From Sporothrix humicola (taxonomy: Eukaryota; Ascomycota; Sordariomycetes; Ophiostomatales; Ophiostomataceae), in the NCBI GenBank assembly GCA_021396245.1, contig WNYE01000030.1, forward strand, positions 248,001 to 312,000: a DNA stretch of 64,000 bases, in the 5' to 3' direction. Numbering within the stretch: the stretch's first letter is position 1; the number at the start of each line of letters is the position of its first letter. A model generated the notes under the pieces. It was not told the origin of the DNA. It ran no database searches and saw only the letters and a program-made list of their open reading frames with translations. Both the position numbers and the translations under genes were made by a program. Of this stretch, positions 37,549-49,110 are shown in pieces.

Positions 37549-39036
37549 ATGCAGCGAGCTCAGTCCGCAGTCAATTTCTCAAACTTACTCAACCCGGATT
37601 CCGCGCCTTCCACTGCCTCGAGCAGTAGTAGTAGCAGTATGATTCACCAGCACCTCCAGAACGAGGCGGCCGACGTCGAGATGGGCTCTTCCGAGTCTAC
37701 CTCGGGCGCCTCGTCCTCTACCAGCATCCGCCCCAACGGCCCTGTGCCTAGCGGCCAGGCCTCGGACGCTACTCCTGAGATGCCGCGTCCCTACAAGTGC
37801 CCGCTCTGTGACAAGGCCTTCCACCGCCTGGAGCACCAGACGCGCCACATCCGCACGCACACGGGCGAGAAGCCGCACGCCTGCCAGTTCCCTGGCTGCA
37901 GCAAGCGTTTCTCGCGGTCCGACGAGCTGACTCGCCACTCGCGGATACACAACAACCCCAACTCGCGCCGTCACAACAAGGCCACGCACATGCCACACGC
38001 CTCGTACAACCCCACCGCCGAGGGCCTGATGCCCCCGCCGGCCGGTGCCAAGGCTATCCGCTCTGCACCTCCCTCGGCCCTGGGCTCGCCCAACCACAGC
38101 CCGCCGCACACCTACTCCTCGTACAGCCTGGCCAACGGCCTGAAGCCCTCGTTCGGTGGCAGCAGCTCGAGCAGCGGTCGTCTGGGCGGCGCTTTTGGCA
38201 ACACCAGCCCGCAGCAGTCGCACCAGGGCATGGATATTGCCATGCTGGCCAAGGCCGCCCACCAGGTCGAGCGCGAGACCGTCATGGCTCCTCCCTCGCA
38301 CTACTCGTCGCCCTCTTCCTCGCGGCACCACAGCCACAGCAGCAGCCACCACCTGCACCACCACTCGAGCCATCACTCGAGCCACCACGGCAGCAGTAGT
38401 CACCACACGAGCCCGCCTTCGTCGTACTACGGCAGCCACCACCACTCCTCGCAGCAGCGCCTGCCCTCGCTCTCTGCCTACCACATGTCGCGCAGCCACT
38501 CGAACGAGGACGGCCACCACGCACCGAACGGCCAGAGCAACGGCCACGGCGACGAGCACTACTCGCACGCCTACCGCCACGCCAAGCGCTCGCGGCCCAA
38601 CTCGCCCAACTCGACTGCTCCGTCATCACCGACGTTCTCGCACGACTCGCTGTCTCCGACGCCCGACCACACGCCGCTGGCCACGCCTGCTCACTCGCCG
38701 CGCCTGCGTCCCTTCTCGAGCACCTACGAGCTGCCTCCCTTCCGCCAGCTGTCTCTGCACTCGCACACGACGCCTGCCCTGGCTCCCCTGGAGCCCCAGC
38801 CCGACTCGTCCAAGTACACGGCACCTGCGCCAGCTGGCCCGACCTCCAAGCCCAACGGTATGTCTCTGAGCGACATTCTGAGCCGCACCGACGGTTCGCA
38901 GAGAAAACTGCCGGTCCCGCAGGTCATGACCAAGGGTGTTCCGGATCTGCTGATGCCCAGCGACGGCTTCAACCTGAGCGGCCGCAGCTCGTCCACAAAC
39001 AGCATCTCGGGCGGTGACCTCATGGAGCGGATGTAG
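37549..39036 (+). CDS. creA: CreA/Cre1 (Mig1-type) carbon catabolite repressor
   Basis: Intronless 495-residue protein starting MQRAQSAVNFSNLLNP, the characteristic Cre1 N-terminus. Two C2H2 zinc fingers bind DNA: C84-C87-H100-H104 (YKCPLCDKAFHRLEHQTRH) and C112-C117-H130-H134 (CQFPGCSKRFSRSDELTRH), joined by a TGEKPHA linker. RHNKATHMPHA follows, as in the family. Residues about 255-300 form an unusual His/Ser-rich block. A basic/Ser-Pro stretch (AKRSRPNSPNS, then many SP/TP sites) lies near 345-400. The C-terminus holds the conserved MSLSDILSRTDGSQRKLP segment. The family represses genes for alternative carbon use (cellulases, alcohol and proline use) when glucose is present, acting in the nucleus at SYGGRG sites. 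It sits alone in a 39-kb gene desert, which is unusual. The start ATG is preceded by an ATG-free leader. Confidence 0.97.
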   Translation: MQRAQSAVNFSNLLNPDSAPSTASSSSSSSMIHQHLQNEAADVEMGSSESTSGASSSTSIRPNGPVPSGQASDATPEMPRPYKCPLCDKAFHRLEHQTRHIRTHTGEKPHACQFPGCSKRFSRSDELTRHSRIHNNPNSRRHNKATHMPHASYNPTAEGLMPPPAGAKAIRSAPPSALGSPNHSPPHTYSSYSLANGLKPSFGGSSSSSGRLGGAFGNTSPQQSHQGMDIAMLAKAAHQVERETVMAPPSHYSSPSSSRHHSHSSSHHLHHHSSHHSSHHGSSSHHTSPPSSYYGSHHHSSQQRLPSLSAYHMSRSHSNEDGHHAPNGQSNGHGDEHYSHAYRHAKRSRPNSPNSTAPSSPTFSHDSLSPTPDHTPLATPAHSPRLRPFSSTYELPPFRQLSLHSHTTPALAPLEPQPDSSKYTAPAPAGPTSKPNGMSLSDILSRTDGSQRKLPVPQVMTKGVPDLLMPSDGFNLSGRSSSTNSISGGDLMERM

Positions 39037-42000
39037 AGTCACACCTTTGTCTCTTTTCTTCCATAATATACGCATTGGGGGAGCAACCAATCTCAGACAA
39101 ACGCAGGCGACAGCGGTGTCTACCTAATACCTATTTCATTTTCATGCTTTTTCATTTCATGTGGCAGCGCTGGATTTTCTTGGTTTCTTGTTCATTTTCA
39201 TTTTCATTCTTCGGTTTGTTCTGGGATGCTCGAAAGGAGGGACGGGAAAGGGCCAGGCAACGGAAAGAGTGCTTCTCTGCCAGAGAACCACCGCAACCGA
39301 ACAGCTTCCCTTTCTCAGCTCTCCAGGGAGACGATTTCACGACTTTACTCTTGATGGTTTATTTTTCACGGACTCTTTTTGGGATTTGGGGCGAACATAA
39401 TTATAGACTTTGCGATTATTTGACACTTTTTTGGGATGGGATCAGGGACTCTGGGAAACCAACACCACTATAGACTTTTGTTATTTTTTTTGGCGGAAAC
39501 TCAAATTTGGGCGTTTTCTTACCCTTCTCATCGGGACACACAATGTCCTCTTATTTTAACTCCAATTTTAACGCTTTTCAAACTACACACCACTTTACGT
39601 TCTTGTGAAAAGAAAAAAAGAAAAGAAAAAAAACGGGCTTTTTGAGATGCATAGCCTTGTTCGACAGTTGCACTTTTTACGTGAGCCACTCGTTTGCTCT
39701 TGTGTTCTTCCCAACAAACAAAACATGTGAGTAGTCACACAAAACTCAGCCCCCTCACCCATTCTCCCTTCCATCAGGGTGTCAGAGTGTGGCCAGTCCC
39801 TTTGTTGGCCCGTTTGCATGTTCGTCTTTTGTATTATGTGTGTTTGATGGATGCAGCAACGGCAGCTTGCATACACACTGAGAAAGGGAGAAACCTGTAC
39901 AGAGTATGGAGTATGGAGTGCTCCGTTCTGTGTCCTGGTTCAGCAAACACGCCCCTTCTTTGTGAGAGGACCGTTTTCACATGCCGACCACTGGCCCCCA
40001 AATCAAATTCCCATACTTCTTACTCCGTAAAACACAGTAGAAAAATAGACAGGTGCAGAAAGAGCATTCGCAATTTTGCCCAATCGACCACTTCCCCCAA
40101 ACGGGCAGCTGTGACTACAAAGTGTACAGAGTACGTAAAATGATTGCAATAACGGCCGTTGCAGCCTTCCGTTTGTGTCCTTCCTTTCCTATTTTACTCG
40201 CTGTATCTTTTTTTTTCCCTGACCGCCTCGATTTCGATCGTGACATGCAGCACCAAACAAAGCGTCTCCTTAATTCACCCCTTTGTGTTCTCCACACATT
40301 TTCGTTTATATTTTTATTTTTATTTTTATTTCCAAAAACGGAGGATCCTCGCAGCTCCTCGGCAAGGCGGAGCACGAGAAAAGAAAGAAAAGAAAAAAGA
40401 GTGGGTGGTATGACGGCAAAGAAAAGAGCAGCACCTAGAGAGCAGCAAATGTTGAAAAACAATGACCGAGAACACTCCCAGAAAAAAAAAGGAGCCCTGC
40501 AAATTTCGATACCGATTCCCACCAAAAAAGGTAAAAGTAGCAAACGGCCCTATTCTATTCGGCAGCCCGCAGCCTATGACGCCTTGTCCGCCTCACCCAC
40601 CTTTGCCCGCCTCGCGGTCGCTCTGCTATATGCTCGCTGTATTTGTTGCAGTTTGGTTTTGGCGTGTCTCTCTCTCTTTTTTACTCCCTCAATTCTCCAT
40701 ACTATGGGGACATCACGAAAATTAGAAAACGGAGGCCCCAATCTTTCGGGGTACGTAGCGAGGTAGAGTACCACAGGAAGAAAAAAAAATGTGACTTTTC
40801 GCCCCCCGTAGAACAAAAACACCCCGTCCGCTAGAAGGAAAAAAAGGACCGCAACTGCCGGGGCCCGGGGAAAACTTTGCTTTGTATCTTCCCATACGAA
40901 ATACATCATAGTTACGAGGTACTTTAACGGTAAAGAAGAAAACGTGCAAGTTCAACGACCGTAAAAACATGGTCGAGAGACCGAAACCCCACTAAAAACA
41001 GGAGATTCAATCTTTATCCCTCGATCCCTCGCCGCCTTTTTTATTTGCCATCTCGTAAAGAAAGGTAAACAAGGATCATTGCAGAGAGAAGCGGGCAGTA
41101 AAACGGAGAGAAGACACAAAAAACTTACGATAAAGAGGGGGCCAGCCGACGGCACGAAAAGTAAAGAAAAGCAGCAACCCGCTTTGCTTCCTTTCTCATG
41201 TTCCCACATAAACAGGGAAGAGGGCTGGACGAAACGGAAGAGACAACTGGAACCGACAGCAAAAACCAAAGCATGAAAAAGGAAACAAAAAGAGCTCATC
41301 TAATGCAGGGTCGACAAGGCCCAACAAAATTTCCAAAGCAAAAAAAACCCATTTAAGATCGTGAAATCAATGGACTGCCTTATGAAAAGGTGGAAAAGAG
41401 CTCCGTAAAGCGGGACCTTTGCTTTTTCCCATCGATTATTTCGTCATCCCTGCAAGGAGAGCCGAGCAAAATAGCAACCCCCCAAAGAAAAGGGAGCATT
41501 TGGGACGAAGTGGGGGGTTGAAGGTTGAAGCGAGAAAAAGAGTGTAAAAGGAGAAACGTCGTACGTACGAAGAACGTACGGAGTAAGCTTTGCTGCAACC
41601 GGGACCGTTTTTTGGTCGTTTTATTCTACGATGCAAACTTGTACTTTGATTTTGTCCATTTAAATTTCAAGAGAGGGCCATATTCAGACAGGACGCGGGC
41701 AAACGCGGTGGCGATTCAAGCATCTCGCGTTTTCTGCATCTTCAAATTATACGTGTCTGTTTTTCTCTACGCTTTTTTGTACACCGCCAGTTCAGAAATA
41801 TCAAAGGGGGGTGTGAAGGAAGTAAGATGCACACACTTGTGTGTGAAGATAAAAGAAAAGCAGACGACGACATCGGGCGACCAGACATGATACACACCAC
41901 TTCAGATGCATTGCCGCAAGCAGAGCCGCCGCCAGCCGAGATTTTATTCAAAAAAAAGTAGGATGTTGTTTGTGTGTAGAAGCTTGGGCAACTCCAAAGG

Positions 42001-45000
42001 AGGGGTATTTTCATAGCTATCTGCATCTCGATTTTTTCAGCTTTGCTACAGGGGGAGCTCTTGCTCTTCTTTCCCCTTTTTCAAGTGACCACCGCGTTTA
42101 CCGACAGTGAAAATGGAGACATAAAAAAGCCAAGACTGGAAATAAATAGAAAAAAAAAAAAAAGCAAAAAAAAAAAAAAAAAAGCAGTTGGAACAAAAGA
42201 CAACCACGAAAACATCGTGACGCTAGTTCATGTTTGTTTGATTTTTGCTTTTGCCAAAAGGTCAAAAACGCTCATTGTCTCTCATTCTTTTCCATATTCA
42301 AATTTCGATTACGTTTTTTTCTGCTCACCAACATGACCATACGTTTTGGCGATGTCTTGTTTTGTCGTTCCGTCCCCTTTCCTCCAGTTTCATTCTGTGT
42401 CGTCCCCCCACCCCGCAATATCTCGTTCTTTTCTTCAAAAAGGTGTGGGTGACATTCTGTGATTGCTATCACAGGGGGGCGGTTTTGTTCCCGTGGTTCT
42501 GTCTCTGTTCTCCGTGTCTTTTCTCTCCATACTGTCTACGGCGTCTTCTGCCCCCTTTGCCTCTAGATCCCTTACGTGGGGTAATGGATGGGGGCCACGG
42601 CACCCGACGAAACTTGGGGTAGAAATCGTAAGTCATAGGGCGGCCTGGCAGCACATCGTGATCCCTTTTCTGTCTCTAAAAGGGTATCCCGTGAACGGCT
42701 CCCGTTGTGCCCCCATATCCCGTTCCCAGCGGTAGACCGTGACCGAAAGTCGCCTGATCTGGGTTGGTTTGACGGCGAGATAAAGGCAAAACGGTGCCAG
42801 TATCTAGCTCATCAACAAAGCGTTTGTGATGTGAACAGGGCACGTGCTTAGGTTCAAGACCTCATGATCGCACGATAATCCAAGACGAAAATAAGGTACC
42901 GTATCGACTCTAGCTCCTGCTCGAGCTTCCAAGCAGCTAAAATGCTGTGCAGACGGGAAGGATATCCAATCATTTTTGTAGAGTTGGCGATGGCGTGATA
43001 GCTGTCTTGACCTTGACGTTTGATGCCTCTATGGCCTCTGTCTTCCCTTCTTTCACGATTGCCTGTTCTTGCTTGTAAGCGATTTCAAAAGGGGCATGCA
43101 AACCGATATTCAATAATCACGCAAAAACGCACAGGTGCATATTTTCCTTATTCTTTCCATCGTTTGTTTGTTAATCGTACACAAGCTACGACGTAGTTGC
43201 ACACCGATAACCTGGAGAAGGGCATATTTGGTTCGCGGAAGAGAGGAGCAGAGAGGAGTAGAGAGGGGAATGAAGAGGGGAGAGACAGACTGCTCCAAGC
43301 CAAGCAGTATTCAAGCTCAAACCCGGACTCTGCAAAGTCTGGCTCGCGCTCGTTCCTTACCCATGGAAGCTCCCTCCACGGATGGGAAAATCTTCTCATA
43401 CATCATACATGACTGAGCAGAACAGAAGAGCACGTTTTGCACTGTCCTTCCCTTATTCTTCGTCAGAACGACCCGTGGTTCTGTAAAGTTTGGTGGGAGG
43501 GGGTTGTAAGAATCAGAGCCTTTTACTTTTCAAAACAAACGGAAAACCGTGGTAGACGTTCTGTTGCTGTTGATGTTGGCTTTGCAACCTGGTTGTCTAG
43601 AATAAAAGCTTGATGGAAAGCAAGGCAGACTCTCGAATAATAATAAAAATATGAAAAAAAAAGGCCTGATCGCAGAAACGCGACTTTCGCGTTTGTTGCC
43701 ACAGATCTTGGGAGTTGTATTTTGTCGCTTTGATTTTGATTTTGATTTTGATATCTGCATCGTGGTTCCTCCGTTTGCCTTTTTCTGTTAAAACGGAAGC
43801 TCGGAATAGTAAGAAGAGAGACAAAGTCACTGAAAGTCGACTTCCCCCACACTATTCACTATTCCGTATTCCGGTTTGCAAGGCCATCATCAATTTTGAG
43901 GGGAACACACTCAATACCCCAGCCGGGGCCCCATAACGGCGTAACGGCGTCGTAATGAGAGAGAAAACCAAGGCAAACGCGACGGAAGAACGGACGAGAC
44001 GAAACACTAGCTAATCTGTTTGTATCGTGGAAAAGTATCACAATATACTGAAAGCAAGGAACAGAGTTCAACAAGCAAGGGGCCAAAGGGGGCGTGCAGA
44101 ATTTTTGACGACGCGCTGCTTTCTTTCTTTGGACCGTCACAACGGGCAAAGGATTCCTTCCAACCACAGAATCGACATTCAAAGACATTTGTGCTTCATT
44201 CGCAGTGTTGGCACAGGCCATGTCTCAAGTACATCGTGAAGGAAGAAAGAAAGAAAAAAAACTGCCAAACTCCCGGACTGCCTCCCCGGTGCCTCCGCAA
44301 TCCCCTGTTTTCCCTTCCTTTTTGCTGGGCACTTGTTTCTTTTCCTTCCTTTTTGTCTTTTCGTCTTTTTCGTATCCACTGACCCCATTTCTCGCCTAAC
44401 CCTCAATCGCATGTTCCCCTGCCACGAACGGATCTCTCCTCCCGGACGGCCGTTTCGGCCATTGCTTACTCTCTGAGGTGACATTGGATGGAAGCTGGAT
44501 TTTCTGGACTTCCACGTCTTCCATTATCTCCCCCTATTTTCAGAAACGGAGTGAACAAATACTGTCATGGTTTGTACATGTCCACTCGGGTACAGAGCAC
44601 AGAAGAAACGGTCTGTAAGGGGAAGTGAGATGCCACCGCGTTGAGGAGTACGAAAGCAATGCACAAGTAAGGAGTATCGTGCAGTGGCTATGCGTGACTG
44701 CAAGCCAGATACGAATTATTTCGAAGAGACAAAGGCACAAAAATAGAGTGCACAACTAATAACCGTATTTACTTCCAACGTTGTCAATTTTGCTGCAATA
44801 CCAAAACGACTCCATACGGAGAGGCAGTCTACGCTGTCGATCGCGGGCCGTTGCCGCCGCTAGCATTAGTCTCTACTTTATTGCCTATTCTCCGTAAAAA
44901 CGCGTGCCTTTTTACCACTGTTGTCATTCTCAACATTCTTCATCAAGCATGTTTTCGCGAAAATCCATTCACGATATGTATGAATTAACCTATCAAAGCC

Positions 45001-46170
45001 ATCTCTCATCTAGCGGTCAAGAGTTTTCATCATCCTTCCTTTTCTTTCGTTGCCAGCTGAAACGGCATATGTAATACGACGCACCTGCCAGGAGAACAGT
45101 TTCTGCAAGGGCGAATGAGATGGCGAGGGAGTGAAGATACACACGAAAAAAAGAAAGCAAATGGTTGGAGCCAGCAAAGAGCACAGAAGCAACAAAGCCA
45201 AAGGAGGCCAAAGAGGGCCACACGTCACAGCCAGCCCAAAAAAGGCGGTGCAAACTCGTGCAGATATGTATGTGGTATGCACCAGAAATATGCAAGATAC
45301 CTGACTTCCTGTCGTTGCTTTTGCTGAGGGCGTGTGCAGGAAAAGTATCCCAATGCATAAGGCAGCGGCGAACGCCGGCTTTTGATATCTATCCAAAGCC
45401 AACTTATGAGAGATGTTGAATGCCAGGCAATATTTGCTAGCTTGGAGATGTATCTGAAAAATCCAGTCTTCCATTTTACCTGTTGGTACTTCTGACATAT
45501 GAGCCTATCTCGATTTCTTCTCCGTGTCTCACTTTTTCTTTTCCATTTTGTGGACAATCTCAGCCGTCAAGTTTTGAAAATCTCAGCTTGTTCCAGCTTC
45601 TCTCAGCTCATGGCCTTCGCCTCTCTTTTCGATATTTGGGTTTGCCGTGTCTTACTCTGCTAGGCTACAAATGATATATGTCCATCCCTTTGCCTCTCAG
45701 GACTTACATGCCCTGAATATCGACAAGGTACGAAATACCACACGAAATACCACACCCTCCTCTCACACACACAAAACCCCTGCTTCAAACCCTTCCTTTG
45801 CCGCTTCCCCGGGTGGATCTTTGGGTCCAGACCACCGCCACGGCTCCCTATTTGTCTGTCGGGCGGGGAAGAAGGAAGGAAAGAGCTGGGGTTGAAAGGC
45901 TGGGGGGATGTTTCTTTTTCGTGAATTGACGTGCTGTGTTTCTTTTCTTTTCCTTTTTTTTTTCTCTCTTCTTTTCGCCTTGCTTTGCCTGACGGAATGC
46001 TGCCTTCTTCCCCGACGCATTGCATAAAATATGTAATGGAGACAGCCAGTCAAAGACTGTTCGGATTGTATGTCGTAAAAAGACATTAAATAATAATACA
46101 TAAATTAAAAAAATCCATCTTACATAATATCTCCAGTTGTGAAGCATCGGTTGTCTTCTTAGTGCTAGTG
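39037..46170. other. Gene desert downstream of creA, first part
   Basis: About 7 kb with no supportable gene. It begins with the creA 3' flank (T-rich, 39140-39220). A-rich runs occur at 42150-42185 and T-rich runs elsewhere. Open frames are short and show no recognisable domain. The TACGGAGTA motif occurs at 40021 and 41577. One T-loop-like string (GGTTCAAGACCTC near 42851) has no matching tRNA body. Confidence 0.55.
42150..42184 (+). repeat. Double poly-A run
   Basis: Two long A-runs (about 14 and 18 bases) are separated by GC in a non-coding A-rich stretch. It is listed as a simple repeat only. Confidence 0.6.
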
Positions 46171-46261
46171 CGTTAGCGGCTCCGGCTAAATTTACCACAT
46201 TTTTGCTAAGTTTACTACAAAAAAGATACAGCACTAGTGCAGTGACTTTGAGGCCAGAGGT

Positions 46262-46290
46262 CGACTTACAGCGACTTACAGCGACTTACA
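46262..46290. repeat. 10-bp tandem repeat CGACTTACAG, three units
   Basis: CGACTTACAG occurs twice, followed by a third near-copy CGACTTACA, inside the MITE-like element. The unit shares the TTACA core with the longer 20-bp repeats further right. Confidence 0.8.
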
Positions 46291-46333
46291 ACAATTACCA
46301 CGAGTTACAACGTAAAGGGTTAACTTACTTCTT

Positions 46334-46468
46334 ACGTTACAAGTTAACTTTTTTACGCTGTAAAACTTTCTCCGTTACAAGACCTTCTACGTTACAAGTT
46401 GACCTTCTACGCTGTAAATTAACTTCCTGCGCTGTAAATTTACCTTCTACGCTGCAAGTTGACCACTG
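46334..46468. repeat. Degenerate 20-bp tandem repeats inside the MITE-like element
   Basis: Units at 46389-46408, 46409-46428, 46429-46448 and 46449-46468 are exactly 20 bp apart and begin ACGTTACAAG, ACGCTGTAAA, GCGCTGTAAA and ACGCTGCAAG. Shorter degenerate units precede them from 46334. The first two listed units differ at seven positions and all seven are C/T or G/A transitions. That pattern is expected from repeat-induced point mutation or cytosine deamination acting on both strands. Confidence 0.75.
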
Positions 46469-48682
46469 TAGAGGGAGAGAGAGACTTGTAGAATAGGCGG
46501 CGTTAGTCTTAAATTATCATTAACGTATAGTATACAGAGTGTTTTTGTGGTAAATTTAACCGGAGCCCTGCGTTAACGTCTTAATAACTGTAAAGCTACT
46601 GTAACTAGTTGCCCTTATAATGCCCACTAACATGTAGTTCTTTTACGTACGGCCATAGATACTGGAAAATACGGGATCCCGTCCGCTCTCCCCTAGTCAA
46701 ACCAGTAATCGGCGGATTAGTAGTTGGGTCGGTGACGACCAGCGAATACCCGCTGCTGTACGTTTTTTTGTCGATTTTGGCGACTGGCTTTTTTTTCCCT
46801 CTTCTTTTTTTTATAATTTTTTCTCCCTCTCTTTTCATCCTTTTATTATTCTTTCTTCATTTGCACAGTATTTTTGAGGGGGCTTTAAGTGTGTCCCGAT
46901 ATTACTCGTATGTCTTCTCTCGCTTCGCGCCAAAAATAAACATCCCGGAGACCCGGGAATGTGGCCATGGCTGAGACGGGTCTGTCGGTTTTTTATTAAT
47001 TTTTATTCGTCTTGATTAATGTTGATTGACCCCTGGCTGAAGTCCAGAGTGTCCGCTGAGAGCAGGCCGTCTGTCGTCAGGGCTCATGTTTTTCCATAGT
47101 GGCCTCTACTATGGACAACAATCTGGAAGCACTTTCGACAACGACCCAGAAGGCAAAACAGCCAGATGAACGATAATGAACGATAAAAGAAAACGGCAGG
47201 CAGTGGCAACAATGAAAAATATAGGCGACAGGGGCACCACGGGGCAGATATACGATGGTGTCATTCTTTTCCCCGGTTTGCCTTGTGGGAGGAGGAGACG
47301 TGGATGTATTAAAGAGTATCTAAATACTTGTTCTGCATTCCTCCCCAGCAACGAGATCATGCCCATATTAACCTTAACAGCCGTTGTTTGAAGGTCTCTT
47401 TATGCCCTTATCTCCAAATTGCATGGAATGAACCAGCTTTTCACAGCTTCTAGAAAACGGAGGGCGCCAGACGGAGACGAAAGAGAACGTGGTTTTCTCT
47501 CATGCTCTCGGCTAAATGACAACCATATATAAAGAGGTAAATGTAGAAAATAAATGACGACGTATAGTAACATGAATAGATACTTGCCCCGATAGGCAAA
47601 TAAATGTCGGTGTAGGTCTGAATGGGAGGGTATCTTATCTCTGTCCTCTCATTTTGTCTCGTTGTTTTCGTTGCCTACCATCTCTTCATGTTTTTGCATA
47701 TCCAGCGGGGCTGACATCCCGAATTCACTATTCTGTAATGCTGTCCGTGAAGAGTAACTGCAAGAGAGAGGAGAACAGACTTTGTAATCACGTAACTCAT
47801 CTACAATTATTGCATCTTCGCCCCCAACACTGTCTGTTTGATTTTGGTCAACAATAGCCGGGATGAGCTGTGAGAGTATCAGTATCATAGAGAGAGAGAA
47901 ACTCTGAAAATGAAAGTGCATACGCACAGCACACACAACCGTTGCAGCTTACGCCTCTCTGGCCGTCTGGTCCCGTCCCAAGTTGTAATGGACTGCATAG
48001 CCGTTGTTTATACTGATTATACGGGGTTTTATACGGAGTGCATGGGAGATTGAATGCAGGACAGAGGCAAGAAGATGCAGTCTGCAGACAATAAACGAAG
48101 AGACGGGAACGCAGCACTCCCACATTTGTGTTCTATATTCTAGACTCATGGCCAATTTTCAACGAGAGAAACAGCGTTCTTTTGACAGGACATGGCATGT
48201 TTGGTGTGCCTGTGCTGTATCTCTTACCTGAGAATGGCCTGCTTGTTGGGCCACAAAGGGTTCCGTGCATACAACATGGAGAATAAACAATAAAGGCAAT
48301 GGGCTTGAAATGAAATGAGAAAGAGGAGAAGAGAAAGGCTGTAAAGGCTGCAGAGATGACAAGGCAGCCTTGTCTGGGCAGGCACATATTTTTCAAGATG
48401 AATCTATTTCAGGTGAGCTCTAGATTTACGGACTGTTTACATTCTATCTCGTTTTGATTGTTCTCTTATTTTATATGAAGCGTACTCAATGCCTTACTAT
48501 GTAGGTAGATAGAGACAAACCGCAAAAGCAGCAACGAGTTGCTGTCTTTGAATAATCCTCTTATCTCTGCCGTGAGCGTGATGATTCGTCCATTTTACAC
48601 CTTCGTATGCGCTTTATTGTGAATGACGACAACAATAAGCTGGGAGAGTTAGAATTTTCTTAAGCGAGATCTCACATTACAC

Positions 48683-48687
<5 letters not shown>

Positions 48688-48757
<70 letters not shown>
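48688..48757 (+). repeat. (CT)35 microsatellite
   Basis: About 70 bp of uninterrupted CT dinucleotides flanked by T-rich sequence. Perfect repeats of this length are usually polymorphic between strains. The polypurine/polypyrimidine strand asymmetry could allow triplex formation. Confidence 0.95.
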
Positions 48758-48761
<4 letters not shown>

Positions 48762-49050
48762 ATTTTATTCACTCATTCGAACTTTTACAGCATCCATCTT
48801 CAATTCCATTGTTGCTCGGTTCTCTTCCAATATTTTGGAACGGGCGGACGGGACGCAGTGGACGGTCAAGAGAGGCGTTTGTCCCGTCTGTTTTGGTTTT
48901 CTGGGTGAGTTCATCGGAAAGTGCATCGCCTTTCCACCCTTTCCGCACATAATCTCAATATCTCAGTATCTCACACGGCAGGCAGTGAGCGCCTAGAACG
49001 CCCAGAACACCTTGAAAGAACACCCACCTACGAAGCGTTGATGCAAAACG

Positions 49051-49110
49051 TGTCCTGTTTGGTCCTGTTTGGTCCTGTTTGGTCGTGTTTGGTTGTGTTC
49101 GGCTGTGTTT
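49051..49110 (+). repeat. Decamer array GGTCCTGTTT, six units
   Basis: Six successive 10-bp units (TGTCCTGTTT, GGTCCTGTTT twice, GGTCGTGTTT, GGTTGTGTTC, GGCTGTGTTT) form a short minisatellite. A 10-bp period is not a multiple of three, which argues against coding. Confidence 0.85.

Larger units (their letters stand above)
46171..46578. mobile_element. MITE-like element with terminal inverted repeats, decayed
   Basis: The left end 46171-46199 and the right end 46546-46578 are inverted repeats of 29 aligned bases sharing CTCCGG-TAAATTTACCACA. They have two mismatches, both transitions, and one 4-base insertion in the right copy. The interior (about 350 bp) has no open frame of note but carries the tandem repeats listed below. 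It is TA-rich compared with its surroundings. A short non-coding element with such ends is MITE-like. No clear target-site duplication was found, so the outer limits may be a few bases off and the parent transposon family is unknown. Confidence 0.6.

Noticed and set aside
37585..38580. Minus-strand 331-codon frame inside creA
   Set aside because: Antisense shadow of a GC-rich gene, consisting of Val/Arg/Ala repeats without domain.
42845..42870. tRNA T-loop-like string GGTTCAAGACCTC
   Set aside because: No acceptor stem, D-arm or anticodon arm can be folded around it.
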